This document shows positions 10,320-18,776 of a stretch of 18,776 bases of DNA, piece after piece. Positions within the stretch are counted from its first letter, which is position 1. Every line of letters begins with the position of its first letter. The stretch is from Carex sylvatica. Taxonomy: Eukaryota > Streptophyta > Magnoliopsida > Poales > Cyperaceae. The stretch covers positions 1-18,776 of the forward strand of contig CAXKVR010000752.1 of assembly GCA_964058845.1 (NCBI GenBank). The letters run 5' to 3'. The notes beneath the pieces were generated by a model, which worked only from the letters and a program-made list of their open reading frames with translations, was not told where the DNA came from and did no database searches. The translations under genes were made by a program, and so were the position numbers.

Positions 10320-12902
10320 ATGGCCATCACTGTACGGCACTTCGTCTCTCCCCTCCTCTCACTCTCATCTAAAGCGCTTCGGTGGAAAACAACGACTGCC
10401 ACCGCCTTGAAAAACTGTAAAGCTTCGGCAGCTGGCAAAGAGAAGTCTAGATCGAAATCAAAACCGAAAGCTTTAGTTTTGGAGAAGAGGCGGACGAGGT
10501 CGGGCGTAGAGGTGGACCTAGGGCTTCTCAGACGCTACCGAGACACTAATATACCTCACCTTCCTGTTTTGCTGTGCGAGGTGCTGCGCGCCTTCCAGCC
10601 ACTTGCACTCCACTCCTTCGTGGACTGTACTCTGGGCGCTGCCTCTCACTCCTCTGCTGTAATCCCTCATCAGTTCTATCATCTTTTTATTTTATTTTTT
10701 TCTGTTATTGTAGTGAAATAGAGGTGTCTGTTGGTTGATTGGTAGATTTATATGGTAGGTGATTGAGGAGCATGAGGAGATGGAACTATATGTGGGAATG
10801 GATGTGGACCCTGTCGCTCATCAGTTGGCCCTGCCTCGTATCCAAAATGTAGTTTCTAGTAGAGTACCGAAATTAAAGACTTATACTCAGCTCGCAAACT
10901 TTAAGGATATAAAGTGCATTTTGGATGCAATTGCAATTGAAGATGATCACCTTGTCATCAGCTCTGGTGTTGAAGGCATCTTCATTGACCTTGGGGTTTC
11001 CTCCATGCAGGCATAGCACTCACTTTTATGCATTCCAGTTTTAGTTGTTGCATTTCCTGGTTGTAAATTAGTTTCATTTGTAGCAGCTGTCATTTCTCTT
11101 ATTCACTACTTATCCCCAATTCCTACTGACGAGTGTGGTGTGTGCTGTGTAGGTGGATTGCTCGGAGAGAGGATTTAGTGTCCTCAATAACGGGCCTCTT
11201 GATATGCGTATGGGCCCTCAGGTTCATCCCCACTTATTTATCTTCTTATCATGCTCATTCTAGCATGTCTTATCAGTGAACTGTTTAAATTATTTTTATT
11301 TGCTTTTATAATGAAAAAGGTTCATTTTCTATCCATTTACATTTGCACCAAAATCTGAATTATTTTTTTTGTATATTTTTCCTGCACTGTAGATGACTTT
11401 TAACAGATTCAATGGGTTCAACTGGTCATGTCCACTACTGGGTCTTAGGTGCCAGTGGATGGTCATGAAAGCTGAAAATTCTGGCAATATCTAAGGCTTA
11501 ATACATAATTAGATAAATGCCTAATGAAACGTAAAACTAAATTTCAGTATTTGGTCGTGGGTTCTTTGACAGTCAATTAATAGAATTTTAGGTGCCATTA
11601 AGACCAGCACAGTTATTATTTGCCCAAAAGCCTAGTTAATGGCATGTCACACACTCTTGCCCCAATTTGATCATACATTTTATTTTAGGGAGAATTTCTA
11701 GTGTGCCCATGTAAACTTTCAAAATAGCCAATTTCCCCATGAAAACAACATAATATCCTATATCCCCATCAAAACTTGATATTGTTTCATCATACAGGCC
11801 TTATTGCAATGGTTTTGGAATTTTTAAATCATGACTCAACTAATATTGTACATTAGCTAACCTATATTTAGGCTGAAACATGGCTGATAAATAATAACCT
11901 TAAAGTAAGCCCTAACTAGCCATTAGAACTCAACTAACTAAAAGAAAAGATAACAAAAGATAATTAAAGGGGGAAAAAGCCAGAAAGAATATTGAAAACA
12001 AAAAAAGTTTGTGAAGAAATTATTTTCTCACCACTGGACATACCAGCACAGTTCCGGTTCTGTACAAAAGCATGATTCCTAGAATATGGAATCAAAGGTC
12101 GGGACAATTTCATTTCATATGTGAATTCATGCAAGTCTGTTATAATATAGCATGAAATAGCTTCTAATTATTGAAGTTTTATTATGAAGGTAAGTTTGAG
12201 TGCTGCGGATATACTGAACTCATGGCCAGAAGATGAAATAGGCCGTATATTGCGTGATTATGGAGAGGAAAGCAACTGGGTACATCTTCAAAAGCAGATT
12301 GTCGGAGCTCGTGCTAACCGCCCTTTTCACTGCACTAAGCAACTTGTGAAACTTATTCAGAAAAGCACTAGCCTTACTCGAGGTATGCATGCTCTTTCCC
12401 ACCATTTGTTTTGTCCATTGATACGGATGCTGTTTCTTCAGAATTAAAAGAAAAAGGACATGCAGGGAGGCAGGGGTGGATAAAAACAGCAACAAGGGTT
12501 TTTCAAGCACTGAGAATAGCAGTAAACAACGAGTTAGAAAACCTAGAAGATGCCCTCTACTCCTGTTTTGATTGCTTGGCACCTGGAGGTCGCCTTGCTG
12601 TCATCTCTTTCCACAGCTTAGAGGACAGGATTGTCAAGCAGACTTTTCTTAACTTGGTCAATTGTGGAGGTCGACAAAATCCAGACCAACATGAAGCCAA
12701 TAATCATCATTTTAAAGAGAATATTAGTGAAGTGGAAGTTATTGAAGATGGAGAAATGTGGTTTAAGGACAGGGTGCATGGGAAGTATGGGACTATTCTG
12801 ACAAAGAGGCCAATCACGCCTTCCTTGAAAGAAGAGACTTTCAATCCTAGATGTAGAAGTGCAAAGCTACGTGTTCTACAGAAGCCTTCTACTCCAAGAT
12901 GA
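10320..12902 (+). CDS. CMAL: MraW/RsmH-type 16S rRNA (cytosine N4)-methyltransferase, predicted chloroplast form (CMAL), five exons, 429 aa
   Basis: The RsmH/MraW family methylates N4 of a decoding-centre cytosine in small-subunit rRNA using S-adenosylmethionine. The Arabidopsis plastid member is CMAL. Exons: 10320-10658, 10759-11010, 11153-11221, 12190-12382, 12466-12902, with consistent phases and a stop TGA at 12900-12902. Family blocks in order: HLPVLLCE (80-87), [11 protein letters not shown] (101-111), GMDVDP (126-131), DLGVSSMQ (190-197), ERGFS and GPLDMRM (202-217), [16 protein letters not shown] (293-308) and [12 protein letters not shown] (331-342). The N-terminus is S/T/K/R-rich with few acids, as in an organelle transit peptide. 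The 10320 ATG has G at -3 and +4 and is the first in-frame ATG. Oddities are a GC donor at intron 2 and A-S in place of the usual glycines in GxGGHS. Length fits the plant family (about 430 aa). Confidence 0.93.
11011..11152 (+). other. Intron 2 of the methyltransferase gene, GC-AG type
   Basis: Protein homology fixes the junction: SSMQ must be followed by V-D-C-S-E-R-G-F-S. The exon ends CAG at 11010 and the intron begins GCATAG, with a normal TGTAG acceptor at 11152. No GT donor nearby gives the conserved protein. If the intron is retained, the frame reaches TAG after one codon (11014-11016), cutting the protein to about 198 residues, before the ERGFS and GPLDMRM blocks. Confidence 0.85.
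11222..12189 (+). other. Intron 3 of the methyltransferase gene (968 nt), no gene inside
   Basis: The donor is GTTCAT at 11222 and the acceptor is GAAG at 12189. The intron is much longer than the others (100, 142 and 83 nt). I see no transposon ends or coding segment inside. An ATG at 12184 that extends the next exon leftwards is intronic. Confidence 0.8.
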
Positions 12903-13253
12903 TTTTTTTTAAAGCACTGTTTCTTAAAGCTTAATACCAGGGCCTTTGACCCTCATGCAGCTGCGACAGCCACTATTTCAACTTGCTAACTTGATTGTCA
13001 CCAGCATTTTGAAAGCATTTGCTGCTTTATTTGTGCTGTTGAATTGCAGAGGCTCTGTAACTAGCTGTGGCTTGGAGCAACCAGCCGGATTTTACAGCTA
13101 GTCCAGATAATGCTACTGTGCTACAAATGCTTAGCGCAATTAATTGTTCTCAAAAATGATCATTTCATCGCACATCCTACTTAAATTGTTTGGGTTTTGT
13201 ATACTTGCGATAATGATATTCTGGAATGTACATTTATTCTTTTAAACAGAATG

Positions 13254-13306
13254 AATAAAATTGAACTTGTGTTCATTTAATAAAATAATAAAATTGAACT
13301 TGTGTT
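13254..13306 (+). terminator. Duplicated poly-A signal region after the methyltransferase gene
   Basis: AATAAAATTGAACTTGTGTT occurs at 13254-13273 and again at 13287-13306, and a further AATAAA lies at 13279-13284. This gives three canonical poly-A signals about 350-390 bp after the stop codon, two of them in a 33-bp-spaced duplication. It is the likely 3' end region of this transcript. Confidence 0.65.
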
Positions 13307-13491
13307 GTTTCACTATTCTTTTTTCTCCAGACCATGGTTAATGTTGGTGGCAGCTGCTGAAGAATTATTAAATTATACCCTTTATTTGTGCTGATCTAAA
13401 GGTTAACTAAGCATGTTTAAAGGAATAAATGTCCAAAAGTAACGCAATTAGATAAATAAACGAGCCTAGTGGCTATAAATGTTGTGTATAA

Positions 13492-13760
13492 AACAAATGT
13501 AATAAGGTATTGAGCCATGATTACGGGTCAAAGGGGCCTTTTGGGCCTGATGATCCTTCCTGTTTTACCTGGAGCATGGAGCCCATACCTCAAAACTCAA
13601 AAGAAGTTCCCCAGACCCCAGTAGATACATCCTCCATGCCTCAAGAAAGGATTGAAGCAGAGTGCGCCACGTCTCCGGAAAGAGAGCTGCATCTCCATCT
13701 CAAGTCTAGTTTGTGGGAAAGAAGATTTCAATTATATCCAAGGAGATGGAGACCTCAGCT
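13492..13760 (+). other. Unassigned open stretch between the two plastid genes
   Basis: A frame open from just after TAA (13489-13491) reads through S-H-D-Y-G-S-K-G-P-F-G-P-D-D-P-S-C-F-T-W and on to 13995. The first ~80 codons (to about 13760) are of balanced composition and richer in GC than the surroundings, so they look exon-like. The later part is hydrophobic and low complexity, as expected of non-coding DNA. There is no good ATG at the beginning (the first in-frame ATG is at 13577). I do not recognise the protein. It could be an exon relic, a captured gene fragment or chance. Confidence 0.3.
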
Positions 13761-13933
13761 TGGTCTCTCTGTATATCCACATATACTCATTTTGGCGTTT
13801 TTCACCCCATGGTCTTGTCTATTTTTCCATTTTTTTCTGATTACCGCGCATCCCACTATTTTTAAATATGCTGATGTGGTACCTTGTCACACACACATGG
13901 CATTGGTTTTACTGCCCTATTTCTTCTGGACCC

Positions 13934-13979
13934 TTATATACTCGACTTTTTCCTCCTTACTCTCTCTCTCTCTCTCTCT
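13934..13979 (+). promoter_or_regulatory. Putative HCF173 core promoter: TATA box plus (CT)10 tract
   Basis: TTATATA lies at 13934-13940, followed about 20 bp later by (CT)10 at 13960-13979. A start site about 30 bp below the TATA box would fall in the CT tract, 80-100 bp before the ATG at 14060, which is a typical plant arrangement (TATA with a Y-patch). An ACGT core (GCCACGTC, near 13666-13673) lies further upstream and could be a bZIP/light-related element. No experimental support is available. Confidence 0.55.
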
Positions 13980-14059
13980 GCTCTTAGAAACTTAGGAAGA
14001 ATTTGTTGCAAATATTGTAAAAAACAAAAAAAAAGGTTGAGAGAAGCGGGGTTTCATAT

Positions 14060-17000
14060 ATGGCACTGCAATTTGGGAGAGTGCTAACCAGCGGTGGTAC
14101 TGGCATTGGCAGCAGTGCATCATCGGCCAACACATCGCTGGTATTATTCAAGAATTGTGTCGTGCCATCATACCAATATGGTCCTAACTTGACCTCTCCT
14201 TCTCTCTCCCTAATGCGTCCCTCCTGTCTACCTGCCAATGGGGAGAACAAAGAGCAAGAGCCAACTTCACCATCAGAACCGAAATCAAAATCAAAATCGA
14301 GATCCCGGTCTGGTAGGAGAGGCACAAAGGGGAAGAAGAAAGATACTGACATTGTCCCGGAAGTGGAAGCTGAGAAGAATGAACCTGTACCAATTCCGGT
14401 ACAGTCTTCTCAACCGGCTAACCTCTTGAACCTGGAGGATGTGAACCCGGTGGGGTTGGGGCGCAAGTCAAGGCAGATTTTTGATGACGTGTGGCGAAAA
14501 TTCTCTGGGCTGGGCCAGATTTCACGAACCCCAACCATCCCTGCTAACTTGGAGGATCAGATCCTTATACGTGGACCCATGTGCGACTTCACTGTTCCCG
14601 AGGCCCAGGATACCACTGTCTTGGTTGTTGGAGCCACCAGCAGGATCGGTCGCATTGTCATTCGAAAACTTATGCTCAGAGGTTACAATGTCAAGGTATT
14701 TTCTTCAAACATTTGATCTCTTGATGAATGTCCCTTAGCTACCTGTCTCCATACCATATGTACTGATAGTTGGCTACAAATTGATAGGCATTGGTAAGAA
14801 AAGATGACCCTGAAGTTCTCGATATGCTTCCAAGATCTGTAAGAGTAGTGGTAGGTGATGTCGGTGATTTGTCAACTCTCAGGGAGGCAGTACGTGGTTG
14901 TAATAAAATTATCTACTGTGCAACTGCCCGAACTACCATTACGGGTGACCTTAACAGAGTGGATAATCAGGGCGTTAGCAATGTAGCAATGGTCTTTCAG
15001 GTTTGTTGTCTAATACCTTTACCTTTGTACTTATAAATTTTTTTTTAATTTGTTTTGAAGTTACTGCACTTACCAAATTATATTGGCACAAAAATCAAAT
15101 CAGAGCTGTCTAAACTCTATATCTGACTGTCCATATCCAAGGATCATGTGGCTACATAAAATCGCAGCTTTTGTCAAGTATATTTGTATACTACTATAAC
15201 TAACTGTGTCAAGCACAGAATATTGGGGCTAGTTTAAAATACATCTTTATTTTTTCAAATTTTAAATTTGATCAACACTTTTTTATAGAGCCTCAACTGA
15301 AGTCCTAAGTAGTAGACCTAACCACTAAACACAGGAAAAGGAATTTTCAAATATAAATGGCATAACGAAAGCTGATGTGTCCATAAGTGCATTGGTCATA
15401 TTTGGGCTGGTCTTTGTGTACCCATCTTGATCCTAGATGGTACAGTCCAGAATTTGAGATTGTAAGATCCAGGTTTTTTCCCCCAAAATCATAATTGAAT
15501 TCATAGTTGTCTAATTAATTGGCTTGCAGGATTATTACAATGAACTTGCTCAGTTAAGAGCCGGTAAGAGTAGCAAGAGTAAGATGCTACTTGCTAAGTT
15601 CAAAACCCGTAAATCACTAAACGAGTGGGAGGTTCGCAAGGGCAATTACTTTAGCAACTCTTCCTTCACACTGCAGTATGATGAGGGAATTGATGCTGAA
15701 TTTGATTTCAACGATGAAGGAGAAGCTGTATTCTCAGGTTTTTCATCTTTGTTGTTTGTTTGTACAGTTAAGAAATGTTCCTTATCACTTTACAACGACA
15801 GTAGATCACAAGTTGAGATACTGCAAAAATCTAGATGTGGTATTGTCTACTCATCAGAACAACTTTACTCGTATACTTTTGTCTTTTTACTTAGTCTGAT
15901 GAGGTTGTTGGTGTAATGGTGTACAATCTGGGATTTAATTTTGTCCCTAAAATGAAGTTCTCACCAAACCGTCAGTGATAAAATTATACAAGAGTACCTT
16001 CTTGAAATAATATGAATACCTGCATAGCAGGATTGTGAGCTCATAATCTCATTTCTGAAAATTGGTGGAATTGATTAGGATTTGTGTCCACAAGAGGAGG
16101 TTATGTTGAACTATCCAAAAGGCTCTCCCTTCCACTTGGTTCAACACTTGATAGGTAAAACACTAAATTTATTTTGAGATGATATTGTTTAGGTGTGCTT
16201 ATTGATTGTACCAACCTGAGTGGCTGCTGAAATATATCTTTTGCTTGAAATATAAACTAGGTACGATGGGCTGCTTCTTTCAGTTGGTGGAAATGGAAGG
16301 TCATATATATTGATTCTTGAGACTGGTCCCTTGGCTGATACCACCCAAAGCAGAAAGTACTATTCCCGATTTAACACAAAACTAGGTTTCTGTAGGGTAA
16401 GCAATTTATGCATATATCATCTCATCTTTCAACTTTGGTTCTGGTACAAATCCCAGAAAATATTGATATATGCATAAAAATGTGCAATTTTCAGATAAGA
16501 GTTCCTTTCTCGTCATTTCGGCCAATCAAACCAGATGATCCGCCCCTTGACCCATTTCTTGTGCATACACTAACCATTCGGTTTGAACCCAAGAGACAGG
16601 TATGGCCGTCGTATGCTATACTCCTTTTGTTAAAGATAGGAGTAATTATATTATAAATATACTAATTATTGATTCATTCATGGTGCAGAAACCAGGGGAA
16701 ATAATTGAAAACAGGCAGGAGGATCCAAGGAATTTCAAATTGATAATGGAGTTTATTAAAGCTTTACCTGTGAGTTTGCTGCTTCTCCTTGTCATCACTA
16801 ACTTTCACTTTGTATCAGATTGACATTCTATGGTCCTCATAATGCAAATAATTTTGTTTTGCCAATTTCAGACGGGGCAAGAAACAGATTTTATATTGGT
16901 TTCATGCACAGGCTCTGCCATAGAACCAACCAAAAGAGAGCAAGTCCTCAAAGCTAAGAGGGTACTTTCTTTATTTACCAGGAATTAAATGTTGCTTTCT

Positions 17001-18226
17001 CTCTCCTTATTTTTCGCTCTTTTAGTTTTTTTTTTATCAGTGAACATTGAACAATTGAATTTTTTTGTTAAATTCTATCAAATTTAGTCAGGAGAAGATG
17101 CTTTGAGAAGATCGGGCCTTGGTTATACAATTGTTCGCCCTGGTCCACTGCAGGTAATAATGCTAATGTCTCCATCATTTTTCCTTTAGGAGATTAAAGT
17201 TAACGATTAGATTACTCCCTTGTGTAATAGATTTACCGACATCATTCGCTCAGATGTTCATTTGTTGCCTAGGATTTTGAAGCATGCAATCATTTTTATA
17301 GGTTTAAATTAAAAATAGTAGATGGTCTTGAGATAACTATGTTATTATTGAAACCATTAGTTAAGAAATAGTCATCATGTGAATGGGCATGGGATTTCTC
17401 ATGCTCAAATAAATCTATTTTACTTTTTAAGTATCTAATCATTACTTCATAACTTACAGGAAGAACCTGGGGGTCAACGTGCATTGATCTTTGATCAAGG
17501 AAATCGCATAACCCAGGTATCTCTCATTGCTTCTTACATATATTACAATTTGCATTACTTGATCATGTATTTTATTGTAACTGATGATTTATATTGGTAT
17601 CAATTTTTTTCAGAGCATCAGTTGTGCTGATGTGGCAGACATTTGTGTCAAGGCCTTGCATGACTCAACTGCAAGAAATAAAAGCTTTGATGTAAGATCT
17701 GCCTCCCTTTATATGGTTCATAGTATGCTTACATTTCTTTCATTGATTTAATTACTAATTTTAAATTTAATTGGATGATGACCTTATAGGTATGCTATGA
17801 GTATGTTGCAGAGCAAGGGCAGGAGCTCTATCAACTCGTAAGTCATCTTTGTTAAAAACTAGGGTTTCATTATCAGATCATGGTTCTGCACTAGTTAGGG
17901 ACCAGTACTCAACAGTTCAATACCTGATAACGATCATTGCCATATGTTATTTCATTTTTTTATTTGCATTTGCATTAATTTAGATGCTCATGGCCACATA
18001 ATAAGTTTGCGGATCTCTATGTGACTCCAATGGAGAGATGTCTATGACCATATCGAAATTGTTTTGCTCAAACTGACCCATAAATTTGAGACTCCTTGTT
18101 GAAATATTTTTTTCTATTTCCTATAATCATTTCAATAATGCACTGAATTCACAGGTCGCCCATTTGCCAGACAAAGCAAATAACTACCTGACACCTGCTC
18201 TATCTGTTCTAGAGAAGAACACCTGA
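14060..18226 (+). CDS. HCF173: HCF173, psbA translation activator (atypical SDR with CIA30 domain), thirteen exons, 621 aa
   Basis: HCF173 binds the psbA 5' UTR in chloroplasts and is needed for translation initiation and stability of that mRNA, hence for D1 synthesis and photosystem II repair. Exons: 14060-14695, 14788-15000, 15530-15737, 16079-16154, 16261-16396, 16495-16599, 16689-16769, 16872-16961, 17088-17153, 17460-17516, 17614-17691, 17790-17837, 18155-18226. All introns are GT-AG, phases match and the stop is TGA (18224-18226). The N-terminus is S/T-rich (transit peptide) followed by a basic KS/RS-repeat linker (about 75-95). The Rossmann motif VVGATSRIG lies at 189-197. The CIA30-like domain runs from about 303 to 458. 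The Rossmann remainder includes FILVSCTGS, GLGYTIVRPGPL and SCADVADICVKAL. Length is close to the Arabidopsis protein (about 600 aa). The 14060 ATG starts with MAL and a G at +4 and is the most upstream one giving a transit-like start. Confidence 0.94.
15001..15529 (+). other. HCF173 intron 2 (529 nt), no internal feature
   Basis: This intron separates the Rossmann N-terminal part from the exon that begins the linker into the CIA30 domain. I see no repeat, transposon end or RNA gene in it. Confidence 0.8.
15738..16078 (+). other. HCF173 intron 3 (341 nt), no internal feature
   Basis: It begins GTTTTT and ends GATTAG, and splits a glycine codon inside the CIA30 domain (S-G/F-V-S-T-R-G-G). Read-through of the preceding exon stays open for about 60 codons but shows no conservation. 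Confidence 0.8.
17154..17459 (+). other. HCF173 intron 9 (306 nt), no internal feature
   Basis: A normal GTAATA donor and TTACAG acceptor separate RPGPLQ from EEPGGQRAL. Nothing else is recognised inside. Confidence 0.8.
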
Positions 18227-18776
18227 TTTTGATTATTTGTCCGGTGTCTGTTTTTGAAGATTTTGCTCTTACATAAATTTTATGTATAGTTAAAAGTTGG
18301 AATTTTGCTTTGGGTAGTATTATTGAACTACAGAAGCAATGAAGAAAATGAAAAAGATAAGTATGATTGTACATGCTAAAGTTGATACCAGCTTTTTTGT
18401 ACCTAATTGTGTATAGATAAATTAATGAAAGACCCAATTGAAGGAGCACAGGCATGTTCATTATCTTAGATTGCTTGGTACCAATTTAGCACTGAGCATT
18501 TAGAAAAGTAGTGTTGCAACCTGCGCTTCGTGGTGGATTTGTTTTTCTTCAACGGCCATATATATATCGATGATAAAAAAACACAGTTTTCTCAGGAAGA
18601 TTTAAGCAAGATATAATATTAAACAACTACATGCAATCAAACATGGAGAAACATATAGTAAAGAACTTAATAGATACAGAAGTCATCAGTCATAATAACC
18701 AGTATCAGGTACCAGCAACTCGTAATGGTACCAAGATCAGGTACCAGCAGCTCCAATCTCAAACCCCTAACGAGTA
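18227..18776 (+). other. HCF173 3' flank with a short direct repeat at the window edge
   Basis: The 3' UTR of HCF173 should lie at the start of this segment, but I see no strong canonical AATAAA close to the stop. At the far edge ATCAGGTACCAGCA occurs at 18704-18717 and 18736-18749, with a further GGTACC between. The minus strand from about 18774 to 18664 is open for some 37 codons and could be the end of a convergent gene outside the window, but composition alone does not support that. Confidence 0.45.

Noticed and set aside
10235..10438. Minus-strand open frame over the first methyltransferase exon
   Set aside because: It is the antisense shadow of a well-supported coding exon with a conserved downstream protein.
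12411..12465. Open frame beginning in the short fourth intron of the methyltransferase gene
   Set aside because: Homology to RsmH and the phase-1 junction show that 12383-12465 is spliced out.
12220..12582. Minus-strand 120-codon open frame
   Set aside because: It overlaps conserved RsmH exons 4 and 5 in antisense and has no family signature.
18664..18774. Possible end of a convergent gene on the minus strand
   Set aside because: It is only ~37 open codons at the window edge, with an internal repeat and no recognisable protein.

Overview
The window looks like nuclear DNA from a flowering plant. It is AT-rich, its genes are split by many short GT-AG introns, it carries poly-A/T tracts and small foldback elements, and three protein-coding genes can be rebuilt exon by exon by joining open reading frames at splice sites. 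Two of them encode proteins that act in chloroplasts. I cannot name the species. There are no bacterial-style operons, CRISPR arrays, tRNAs or rRNAs that I can see.

Layout: (1) 1-4831 holds no gene I can support. It contains a ~415-bp foldback element (about 222-636), an A-rich satellite, a 27-nt C homopolymer and short direct repeats. (2) 4832-8434, minus strand, is a seven-exon gene for ATG101, the HORMA-domain subunit of the autophagy-initiation (ATG1/ATG13) complex, 213 aa. Its last intron carries a 5'-truncated LINE-like insertion with a poly-A tail and perfect 18-bp target-site duplications. (3) 8435-10319 separates two divergently transcribed genes. It holds a second foldback element flanked by 13-bp direct repeats, a perfect 20-bp palindrome and AT-rich repeat debris. 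(4) 10320-12902, plus strand, is a five-exon gene for a MraW/RsmH-type 16S rRNA (cytosine N4) methyltransferase, 429 aa, the chloroplast form known in Arabidopsis as CMAL. Its second intron must use a GC-AG splice pair. (5) 12903-14059 is the spacer, with duplicated poly-A signals, an unexplained open stretch and a TATA box plus (CT)10 tract in front of the next gene. (6) 14060-18226, plus strand, is a thirteen-exon gene for HCF173, 621 aa, an atypical SDR with an inserted CIA30 domain that activates psbA translation. (7) 18227-18776 is 3' flank.

How they fit together: the two plus-strand genes both serve chloroplast translation (ribosomal small-subunit maturation and psbA translation initiation), 1.16 kb apart. 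ATG101 is a cytosolic autophagy factor with no obvious functional tie. I found no clearly new system. The strongest unusual points are the GC-AG intron in the methyltransferase gene, the altered SAM-motif glycine there, the divergent ATG101 middle region, the LINE insertion with intact duplications, and the foldback elements.
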